Made by a program: the position numbers and the translations under genes. A DNA stretch of 8,253 nt, from NCBI GenBank assembly GCA_031273585.1, contig JAISRP010000166.1, forward strand, positions 1 through 8,253, read 5' to 3'. This DNA comes from Synergistaceae bacterium (GTDB lineage: Bacteria > Synergistota > Synergistia > Synergistales > Synergistaceae). Under the pieces are notes generated by a model, which had not been told where the DNA came from, made no database searches, and saw only the letters and a list, made by a program, of their open reading frames with translations. This document shows, one piece after another, positions 1 to 5,259 of this stretch. Every line of letters begins with the position of its first letter. Positions within the stretch are counted from its first letter, which is position 1.

Positions 1-1002
1 CAGAGGTCGACCATGCGGGAGCTGCGATACGAGATATCCCCCGGGGTCTGTCTGGGACACCGGCTGATACCGATATGCGCCTGCGGGTGTTACGTGCCCG
101 CCGGCCGCTATCCCCTGCCGTCGTCGGCGCTCATGTCCATAATACCGGCGCGGGTCGCCGGGGTGGAGCGGGTGGCCGCAGCCTCTCCCGCGAGCCGCGC
201 GTCGCACGGCATTCACCCTGCCGTGCTCGTCGCAATGGACATAGCGGGGGCGGACGAGGTCTACTGCATGGGGGGCGCTCAGGCCATAGGGGCGTTCACG
301 TACGGAACGGAGTCCGTCGCCCCTGTCGACATCGTCGCCGGGCCGGGCAACAGGTACGTCACGGAGGCCAAGAGGCAGGTCAGCGGGACGGTCGGCATCG
401 ACATGTTAGCGGGCCCGAGCGAGGTCGTGATAATTGCCGACGAATCCGCGGACCCGGCGTGGATAGCCTCCGACGCCATCTCGAACTGCGAGCACGACAC
501 GAACTCCTGGGCAATACTGCTGCTCACGAGCGAGAAATTGGCGGAACTAGCGGCGTCCCATATAGACGCCAAACTGGAGGCGCTCGAGACCGCCAACGTC
601 GCGGGAGAGGCATGGAGGAACAACGGCAGAATCCTGACGGTCGACTCGCCGGACGAGGCCGCCGCCATCTGCAACGACATCGCCCCGGAGCACGTCCAGG
701 TTATGACGCGCGACAGCGCGGGCGTGGCCTCGATGCTGCGGAACTTCGGCTCGCTGTTCATAGGCCCATACGCTCCGGTCCCGTTCGGGGACTACGTATC
801 CGGGCCGAACCACATACTGCCGACCGGCAGGGGCGCAAGGTTCTCGAACGGGGTCAACGTGGGCGCCTTCATAAAGATCAGCACGTATCAGGAAATAACG
901 CGGGACGGCGGAAGCTATCTCTCGCCGCGCTGCGCCTATCTGGCCGGGATGGAGGGACTGCACGCCCACAGGAGGAGCGCCGAGATCAGGGGCGAGGGCT
1001 GA
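1..1002 (+). CDS. Histidinol dehydrogenase family protein, HpsN-like branch (5' partial)
   Basis: The frame is open from the left edge, so the ATG at 13 is internal. The visible 333 residues cover about three quarters of a ~430-residue NAD-dependent dehydrogenase that oxidises an alcohol to a carboxylate using a bound metal and a catalytic Glu-His pair. Numbering from the ATG at 13, the family landmarks are GCYVPAGRYPLPSS (25-38), GADEVYCMGGAQAI (79-92), GPGNRYV (110-116), GIDMLAGPSE (128-137), catalytic E226-H227 in APEHVQV, and metal ligands H161, D260 and H319. The usual metal-binding Gln is Asn158. The LGHRLIPI...GCYVP opening, VAGEAWRNNG (197-206) and GVNVGAFIKISTYQEI (280-295) resemble my recollection of HpsN (2,3-dihydroxypropane-1-sulfonate dehydrogenase) more than biosynthetic HisD. 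Family membership is seen directly; the HpsN-like placement is inference and the substrate is unknown. No other his gene is visible. Confidence 0.9.
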   Translation, partial: QRSTMRELRYEISPGVCLGHRLIPICACGCYVPAGRYPLPSSALMSIIPARVAGVERVAAASPASRASHGIHPAVLVAMDIAGADEVYCMGGAQAIGAFTYGTESVAPVDIVAGPGNRYVTEAKRQVSGTVGIDMLAGPSEVVIIADESADPAWIASDAISNCEHDTNSWAILLLTSEKLAELAASHIDAKLEALETANVAGEAWRNNGRILTVDSPDEAAAICNDIAPEHVQVMTRDSAGVASMLRNFGSLFIGPYAPVPFGDYVSGPNHILPTGRGARFSNGVNVGAFIKISTYQEITRDGGSYLSPRCAYLAGMEGLHAHRRSAEIRGEG

Positions 1003-1585
1003 GCGCGAACTCCTCGACGTATTTTTTGAGGACTCGGGCGGACGCCTCGAAGCCGATGCTGCTGTCGATGCAGAGGTTGTAATTCTGCGCCCTTCCCCAC
1101 TTGTTCTGAGTGAAAAAATTGTAATAGGAGGCGCGTCCCTTGTCCTGCTTGCGGATGAAGTCCACGAGATTTTCGCGGTCCTCGTGATACTCGTCCCGCG
1201 CGATCCTGAGCCTGAATTCGAGCGGCGCGTACACGAAGACGCGGATGCAGTTAGGGCGGTCCTCCAGCGCGTAGTCGGCGCACCTGCCAATGATGACGCA
1301 TGACCCCTCCTCCGCCAGACGCCTGATCGCGTTCGACTGCGCCAGGAAAACCTGTTCGTGAATCGGCAGCACCCCGCCGGTCATGTACAGGTTGTACAGA
1401 AATCCGGGCGTCTTCTTCTGCTCTATCGACCTGACGTAATCCTCGTCAAGGCCGCTCTCCTCCGCCGCAAGGGAGATCAGCTCCCTGTCGTAGAACGCGG
1501 CCCCAAGCTCCTCCGCAAGCAATTTCCCGATGATCCTCCCGCCGGACCCGTACTCCCTCGCAATGGTAACGCTGTACTTCTCCAT
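986..1585 (-). CDS. Cytidylate kinase-like family protein
   Basis: This 199-residue protein fits the cytidylate-kinase-like family (Pfam Cytidylate_kin2 type), small P-loop proteins related to nucleoside monophosphate kinases. Their true substrates are mostly unproven. The P-loop region is near the N-terminus as SVTIAREYGSGGRIIGKLLA (5-24), a variant form typical of this family. FYDRELI (31-37), CVIIGRCADYAL (96-107), RVFVYAPLEFRLRIA (115-129) and a C-terminal YYNFFT...NYNLCIDSSIGF block (154-179) follow. No signal peptide or membrane segment is seen, so it should be cytoplasmic. The ATG at 1583-1585 was chosen because family similarity begins there, a G-rich Shine-Dalgarno site sits 6 nt upstream, and a good promoter lies 73 bp upstream. 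The same frame stays open to 1735, but that extension would run through the promoter. The 3' end overlaps the convergent dehydrogenase gene by 17 bp. Confidence 0.88.
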   Translation of the reverse strand: MEKYSVTIAREYGSGGRIIGKLLAEELGAAFYDRELISLAAEESGLDEDYVRSIEQKKTPGFLYNLYMTGGVLPIHEQVFLAQSNAIRRLAEEGSCVIIGRCADYALEDRPNCIRVFVYAPLEFRLRIARDEYHEDRENLVDFIRKQDKGRASYYNFFTQNKWGRAQNYNLCIDSSIGFEASARVLKKYVEEFALSPRP

Positions 1586-1591
1586 AGTCGT

Positions 1592-1599
1592 CCCCCCCC
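1592..1599 (-). promoter_or_regulatory. Poly-G(8) Shine-Dalgarno tract of the cytidylate-kinase-like gene
   Basis: Eight consecutive G on the coding strand lie 6 nt before the ATG and are the only plausible ribosome binding site. A mononucleotide run this long is prone to slippage, which would alter the spacing or strength of the site. The run is seen directly; its role as the ribosome binding site is inference from spacing. Confidence 0.55.
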
Positions 1600-1657
1600 A
1601 AGCGCGCCCGCGCACCCAGGCAATGAAGGCAATTCCGCCCCACGCGTGACAAAACCA

Positions 1658-1686
1658 ATTATGAACGCCATATCGTGATCGGTCAA
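1658..1686 (-). promoter_or_regulatory. Sigma70-type promoter for the cytidylate-kinase-like gene
   Basis: On the minus strand, TTGACC (1681-1686) is followed after exactly 17 bp by CATAAT (1658-1663). Each box has five of six consensus bases. Transcription would start near 1651, giving a leader of about 65 nt before the ATG at 1585. It lies downstream of the terminator hairpin that follows the antitoxin gene, so the two genes look like separate units. Confidence 0.65.
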
Positions 1687-1727
1687 TCGTTCGCAGCACG
1701 CATTCGGGGCGGCATGAGTCTCCGGCG

Positions 1728-1754
1728 CAAAGCAAAGAGCGGCCCGCCGGCCGC
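1728..1754 (-). terminator. Probable rho-independent terminator after the antitoxin gene
   Basis: Two bases past the antitoxin stop codon, the minus strand reads GCGGCC-GGCG-GGCCGC (1739-1754), a perfect 6-bp all-GC stem with a 4-nt loop. The T-rich run TCTTTGCTTTG (1728-1738) follows. Stem, loop and tract fit an intrinsic terminator, though the T run is interrupted. Confidence 0.6.
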
Positions 1755-1756
1755 GT

Positions 1757-2137
1757 CTATGCCGTCCTGTCGTCCTCGTCGGATCCCTTGCCGGGGAACG
1801 GCACTATGTTTGTAAATACCTGAATTCCAAGGGCTTTTAATATCTTCATGATGGTTCCTATCCGCGGGTCCCTCTCTCCTGACAGAGCGGCGTAAAGAAC
1901 CGAACGGGACAAGCCGGTCTCGCGCGACAGCGCAGACCATCCTCTCGCCTCCGCCGCCTTGCGCAGCGTAGACAAGAGATATCGTATATCGTTTGTTTCC
2001 GTATATTCTTGAAATTCATCCTGAACCATCAAGCGAGCGTATTCAGGGTCTTTGCGATATCGTTCTATCACAAAATCGTCATGTTTTGGCATGGTCAACG
2101 CCAAGGCCAATAACTTCGCTTCTTTTTTGTCGTCCAT
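1757..2137 (-). CDS. HigA-like antitoxin of a toxin-antitoxin module (orphan)
   Basis: This 126-residue DNA-binding protein is the antidote half of a HigB/HigA-type addiction module, in the family of helix-turn-helix antidotes encoded downstream of their toxin (TIGR02684-like). Residues about 50-110 carry the core: TLRKAAEARGWSALSRETGL (57-76), SRSVLYAALSGERDPRIG (77-94) and TIMKILKALGIQVFTNIV (95-112). These match the family pattern of AL..AARARG...LAR.TGLSR..LY.ALSG..NP...T..KVLKALG. The N-terminal half resembles the dimerisation segment of such antidotes. The start is the ATG at 2135-2137, 4 nt after the stop codon of the toxin remnant, with GAGGGGG about 10 nt upstream. The same frame runs on to 2314, but that stretch is toxin DNA. 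The antidote looks complete although its toxin is destroyed. Such proteins usually repress their own promoter. Base composition is far more AT-rich than the neighbours, which suggests horizontal acquisition. Confidence 0.82.
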   Translation of the reverse strand: MDDKKEAKLLALALTMPKHDDFVIERYRKDPEYARLMVQDEFQEYTETNDIRYLLSTLRKAAEARGWSALSRETGLSRSVLYAALSGERDPRIGTIMKILKALGIQVFTNIVPFPGKGSDEDDRTA

Positions 2138-2141
2138 AACC

Positions 2142-2314
2142 TTATGCCCCCTCGCTGCGATTGCGATATTCGTTCCAATAATTTTTTGCCATCGATATAT
2201 CCTTGACTTGGCTTGATTTATCGCCGGCGCATAACAAAAGCACAACCAAAGCGCGTAGGGTATTCTTCCGTCCGGCGTTTCGTAGTAAATTATCTGTTTG
2301 GGCGTAGCGTCCAT
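2142..2314 (-). pseudogene. HigB/RelE-like toxin remnant, internally deleted and frameshifted
   Basis: From the ATG at 2312-2314 the first ~23 codons give an N-terminus typical of TIGR02683-type phage-derived Gp49/HigB toxins, containing IIYYETPDGRIPYALW. Near 2241-2250 this similarity stops. The C-terminus of the same family then resumes in a different frame as VVLLLCAGDKSSQVKDI, followed by SMAKNYWNEYRNRSEGA and a TAA stop at 2142-2144. About 57 codons remain of a normal ~100-115, so roughly 50 central codons are missing. These would hold the ELRI.YGPGYRVYF block with the RNase core. The gene cannot encode an active toxin. The deletion also leaves the toxin start in frame with the antitoxin, so a 185-residue fusion could be translated. 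The join lies within about 10 bp; the frame change is read directly from the sequence. Confidence 0.82.
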
Positions 2315-2348
2315 ATTTTCATGGCCTCGCAGAGTTCATGTCATTGGC

Positions 2349-2386
2349 GTACTAAAAACAGTACAGTAAACGACATGGCGTGTCAA
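2349..2386 (-). promoter_or_regulatory. Promoter of the toxin-antitoxin locus with overlapping operator-like dyad
   Basis: The minus strand has a perfect TTGACA (2381-2386), a 17-bp spacer and TACTGT (2358-2363), three of six for the -10 box. An inverted repeat, GTACT-6 nt-AGTAC (2349-2364), covers the -10 box, and a direct repeat of ACAGT overlaps it on the plus strand. Such dyads at the -10 box are usual binding sites for HigA-type autorepressors. Transcription would start near 2351, about 37 nt before the remnant start codon. Confidence 0.6.
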
Positions 2387-2398
2387 GGGAAGCGCAAA

Positions 2399-2420
2399 TT
2401 AAACCGCCAAAGCGGACTAA
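2399..2420. repeat. Imperfect dyad between the two divergent promoters
   Basis: TTAAACCGC-CAAA-GCGGACTAA is a dyad with 9-nt arms, seven of nine positions complementary and a perfect CCGC/GCGG core. It ends one base before the -35 box of the efflux operon and lies upstream of the antitoxin-locus promoter. It could be a regulator binding site; no regulator can be named from the sequence. Confidence 0.35.
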
Positions 2421-2421
2421 C

Positions 2422-2450
2422 TTGACCAACATAATCCTGGACCCTATTAT
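2422..2450 (+). promoter_or_regulatory. Sigma70-type promoter of the ybhGFSR-like operon
   Basis: TTGACC (2422-2427) and TATTAT (2445-2450) are separated by exactly 17 bp, each with five of six consensus bases. The expected transcription start near 2457 gives a leader of about 45 nt. No other promoter of similar quality is seen inside the operon, whose genes overlap or nearly touch, so this probably drives all four. Confidence 0.7.
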
Positions 2451-2487
2451 TGTAGTTGAAGCCAGCCTAAATCTGAAGCTCGCTACT

Positions 2488-2493
2488 GGAGGG
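2488..2493 (+). promoter_or_regulatory. Shine-Dalgarno site of the adaptor gene
   Basis: GGAGGG lies 8 nt before the ATG at 2502. It decides between two nearby ATGs: the one at 2498 is only 4 nt away and in another frame that does not encode the adaptor. Confidence 0.75.
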
Positions 2494-2501
2494 TTACATG
2501 T

Positions 2502-3521
2502 ATGAAAACGCTGCCGGCTTCGAAGAGGATAATCCTGGTTTTATCTCTCGCGGCGGCGGCAGTGATTGCCGTCCTGCGATTCGGCGGCGCCGATCCCGCG
2601 TCTGACTTTCTCACGCTCTACGGCAACGTCGACATTCGCCAGGTGTCGATGGCGTTCAGCGACGCGGAGCGGATAACCGAGATGACGGCCGAGGAGGGCG
2701 ACCGGGTTAAGTCCGGCGACGTATTGGCTCGCCTCGACACCGGCGTCCTCGACCTGCAGATCGAGGGGACCGCGGCCCGCATCGAATCGCTGGAACAGGC
2801 CCTGCTGAGGATGACCAACGGGGCCCGCCCCGAGGAGATCTCGCAGGCGAGCGCAAGGGTCGAGTCCGCCAGGGCAGAGGCCGATTTTGCGGCGGGGCGG
2901 CTGAAGCGCATGGAGGACGTATTCAAAAGCTCCTCCGGCAGGTCCGTCAGCGGGCTGGACATGGACGACGCGAGGGCGGCGGACAGGGTCGCAAGGGCTC
3001 GTCTGGCGGAGGCCCAGAAGGCGTTGGAGCTCGTCAGGGCCGGACCCAGGGAGGAGGACATCGCCCAGGCCCGCGCCGAGCTTCGGGCATCCCGGTCCGA
3101 GCTCGCCCTCCAGAGACATCGCCGCTCCATGTCGGAGCTCAGGGCGCCGATCGAGTCCGTGGTGAGATCCCGTCTGATGGAGCCGGGCGAGATGGCCTCC
3201 CCTCAGCACCCCGTATATCTGCTGGCGGTTAACGATCCAAAGTGGGTCCGCGCATATATTCAGGAGACGCACCTGGGCTGGATTCGCCCCGGCCTCGACG
3301 TGGAGGTGTTCACCGACAGCCATCCCGACACCGCGATACAGGGCAGGGTCGGCTACGTCTCCTCCGTCGCCGAATTTACCCCCAGGACGGTCCAGACGGA
3401 GGAGCTGAGGACCTCGCTGCTCTACGAAATCCGCGTGCGGGTGCGGGACCCGGACGACTTGCTGCGCCTCGGAATGCCGGCCTCGGTCAGAATCAAACGC
3501 CCAGGCCCCGATGAGCTCTGA
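2502..3521 (+). CDS. ybhG: HlyD-family periplasmic adaptor, YbhG-like
   Basis: This 339-residue membrane fusion protein should be anchored in the inner membrane by residues 9-26 (a Leu/Ala/Val-rich segment after a Lys-Arg start) and act in the periplasm, linking the ABC pump to an outer-membrane channel. A beta/lipoyl half-motif begins at LTLYGNVDIR (37-46) and runs to VKSGDVLARLDTG (69-81). A long alpha-hairpin (about 85-210) follows, with a repeated pattern in its two arms: GARPEEISQASARV (107-120) and GPREEDIAQARAEL (181-194). The second lipoyl half is SELRAPIESVV...EPGE (211-230). The C-terminal signature is WVRAYI (248-253), VGYVSSVAEFTPRTVQTEEL (283-302) and LRLGMPASVRI (321-331). Length and these motifs match E. 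coli YbhG (about 330 residues). It is first in the operon and overlaps the ATPase gene by 11 bp. Substrate is unknown. Confidence 0.92.
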   Translation: MKTLPASKRIILVLSLAAAAVIAVLRFGGADPASDFLTLYGNVDIRQVSMAFSDAERITEMTAEEGDRVKSGDVLARLDTGVLDLQIEGTAARIESLEQALLRMTNGARPEEISQASARVESARAEADFAAGRLKRMEDVFKSSSGRSVSGLDMDDARAADRVARARLAEAQKALELVRAGPREEDIAQARAELRASRSELALQRHRRSMSELRAPIESVVRSRLMEPGEMASPQHPVYLLAVNDPKWVRAYIQETHLGWIRPGLDVEVFTDSHPDTAIQGRVGYVSSVAEFTPRTVQTEELRTSLLYEIRVRVRDPDDLLRLGMPASVRIKRPGPDEL

Positions 3522-5259
3522 GCCGGCCGTAGCGGCCAAAAATTTGAGCAGGTCGTTCCGTTCGAGGGCGCTCGGCAAAACTGTGCGGGCTCTGGACGGC
3601 GTTTCGTTTGAGATGCCGTCGGGGGAGATCTCAGCGCTGATCGGCCCGGACGGCGCGGGCAAGACGACGCTGATCCGCGTGATCTGCGGCATCGTGAGGC
3701 CGGACTCGGGGCGCCTCGTGGTCATGGGCGCCGATGTGACGAAGTCCCCCCGGGCCGTCCAGGGGAGAATGGGCTATATGCCGCAGCAGTCCGGCCTGTA
3801 CGATGACCTGACAGTTCAGGAGAATATGGACCTGTACGCGGACATTCGCGGCGTCGCGCCCTCCGATCGCAGCAGGCGCGCGTCATGGCTGCTCGGGATG
3901 GCTGGGCTGGCTCAGTTTACGGACCGGGCGGCCGGCAGGCTGTCCGGCGGCATGAAGCAGAAGCTGGCCCTGGCCTGCGCACTGGCCGCCCCGTCCGACA
4001 TCCTCGTGCTCGACGAGCCGACGTCCGGGGTCGATCCCCTGTCCCGCAGGGAGCTCTGGGAGATCCTGCGCCTCATGGCGAGGGACGAGCGGATGACCGT
4101 CATATTGAGCACGCCCTACATGGAGGAGGCGGCGCTGTCGGGGATGGTGCTCGTGCTGAACGAGGGCCGGGTCCTCTTCGCAGGATCGCCCGGGGACCTG
4201 TCCATGAGGGCACGCGGTCTGTGCGGCTCGCTCATGCCGGAGGAGGGCGTGTCGGCCCGCGCGCTGCAGTCGCGCCTGCTGGACGATGGTGAAACCATAA
4301 TCGACGCCCTGCCGCACGGCGGCGGAGCGCGATTTATCCTCCGCCCCGGGGCGTCCCTGTCTGACGTCAGGATAGAGGGATCGCGCGGCGTCGCCTCGGC
4401 GGAGCCCCGCCTCGAGGACGGCTTCATGACCCTGCTGCTGCGGCCCGGGGCGAGCGGACCGGCCCGAGGAGGGCGGGCCTCTCCGTCTCCGGCAGTCCAG
4501 GGACAGGCCGCGGGGGAGACGGTCATCGAGGTGCGGGACCTCGTGCGAAAATTCGGCCCCTTCACCGCCGTCGGCGGAATATCGTTCGGCGTGAGGCGCA
4601 TGGAGATCTTCGGGCTCCTCGGCCCGAACGGCTCCGGCAAGACCACGACGTTTAGGATGCTGTGCGGCCTGCTGCCGGCGACCGGCGGTTTTCTGCGGGT
4701 GGCCGGGGAGGACCTGAGGTTTGCCGCCTCTCACGCCCGCATGAAGATCGGCTACGTGGCTCAGAAGTTCTCGCTTTACGGCAACCTGTCGGTGAGGGAG
4801 AACCTGAGATTTTTCGGCGGCGCGTACGGCCTGCACGGACACAAATTGCGGGAGAGGATCGAGGAGGCCGTGGAGAGGTTCGGCCTTGGCGAATACATGA
4901 ACGAACGGTGCAGCCGGCTGCCGGGCGGCTTCAAGCAGAGGGCCGCAATGGCGTCGGCCCTGTTGCACGAGCCGGAGATCCTGTTCCTCGACGAGCCCAC
5001 GAGCGGCATCGACCCGCTGGCCCGAAGGGCGTTCTGGCGGAGCATCACGTCCCTCGCGGCATCCGGGATGACAGTGATAGTGACGACCCACTTCATGGAG
5101 GAGGCGGAGTACTGCGACCGGATCGTAATCCTGGACTCGGGCTCGATACTGGCGATAGGAACGCCTGGCGAGGTTCGGGAGGGGACGGGCGGCGCGCCTA
5201 CGATGGACGAGGCCTTCATCCGCATCGTCGAGGACTCCCGGGGGAGGAATGCTACGTGA
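3511..5259 (+). CDS. ybhF: Double-ATPase ABC transporter protein, YbhF-like
   Basis: This 582-residue cytoplasmic protein carries two ABC ATPase domains in one chain and should power the two permeases downstream. Domain 1 has Walker A GPDGAGKT (45-52), Q-loop PQQ (91-93), signature LSGGM (144-148), Walker B ILVLDEP (164-170) and D-loop SGVD (172-175). Its H-loop is STPYMEEA (200-207), with Pro202 where His is expected. A Gly/Ala/Pro-rich linker spans about 312-336. Domain 2 has GPNGSGKT (371-378), Q418, signature LPGGF (470-474), ILFLDEP (490-496), SGID (498-501) and an intact H-loop His527 (TTHFMEEA). E. coli YbhF is nearly the same length (578). The adaptor gene overlaps its start; the weak ribosome binding site suggests translation is coupled to the adaptor gene. 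The stop overlaps the next start by 4 bp. Reports for E. coli YbhFSR include tetracycline efflux and Na+/Li+ export, but the substrate here cannot be read from sequence. Confidence 0.93.
   Translation: MSSEPAVAAKNLSRSFRSRALGKTVRALDGVSFEMPSGEISALIGPDGAGKTTLIRVICGIVRPDSGRLVVMGADVTKSPRAVQGRMGYMPQQSGLYDDLTVQENMDLYADIRGVAPSDRSRRASWLLGMAGLAQFTDRAAGRLSGGMKQKLALACALAAPSDILVLDEPTSGVDPLSRRELWEILRLMARDERMTVILSTPYMEEAALSGMVLVLNEGRVLFAGSPGDLSMRARGLCGSLMPEEGVSARALQSRLLDDGETIIDALPHGGGARFILRPGASLSDVRIEGSRGVASAEPRLEDGFMTLLLRPGASGPARGGRASPSPAVQGQAAGETVIEVRDLVRKFGPFTAVGGISFGVRRMEIFGLLGPNGSGKTTTFRMLCGLLPATGGFLRVAGEDLRFAASHARMKIGYVAQKFSLYGNLSVRENLRFFGGAYGLHGHKLRERIEEAVERFGLGEYMNERCSRLPGGFKQRAAMASALLHEPEILFLDEPTSGIDPLARRAFWRSITSLAASGMTVIVTTHFMEEAEYCDRIVILDSGSILAIGTPGEVREGTGGAPTMDEAFIRIVEDSRGRNAT

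Noticed and set aside
13..1002. ATG at 13 as the true start of the dehydrogenase
   Set aside because: The frame is open to the left edge, and a start here would remove the first ~100 residues of the conserved family fold.
547..1290. Minus-strand frame of 247 codons across the dehydrogenase/kinase junction
   Set aside because: It overlaps two well-supported genes, one antisense and one in another frame, and is Arg/Ser-rich with no motif.
1586..1735. N-terminal extension of the kinase-like protein to 1735
   Set aside because: Family similarity begins at the ATG at 1585; the extension contains the promoter boxes at 1658-1686 and has no family match.
1757..2314. A single 185-residue gene covering antitoxin and upstream DNA
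   Set aside because: Residues 24-59 read toxin DNA in the wrong frame; the toxin tail is in another frame and ends at 2142. The antitoxin has its own ATG at 2135-2137 with a ribosome binding site.
2541..3725. Long open frame (394 codons) antisense to the adaptor gene
   Set aside because: It mirrors the adaptor coding sequence in GC-rich DNA, has no recognisable domain, and the opposite strand encodes a clear YbhG homologue.
3883..5091. Long minus-strand frame (402 codons) opposite the double ATPase
   Set aside because: Arg/Gly/Pro-rich shadow translation of a strongly conserved ATPase gene, with no start signals or motifs.
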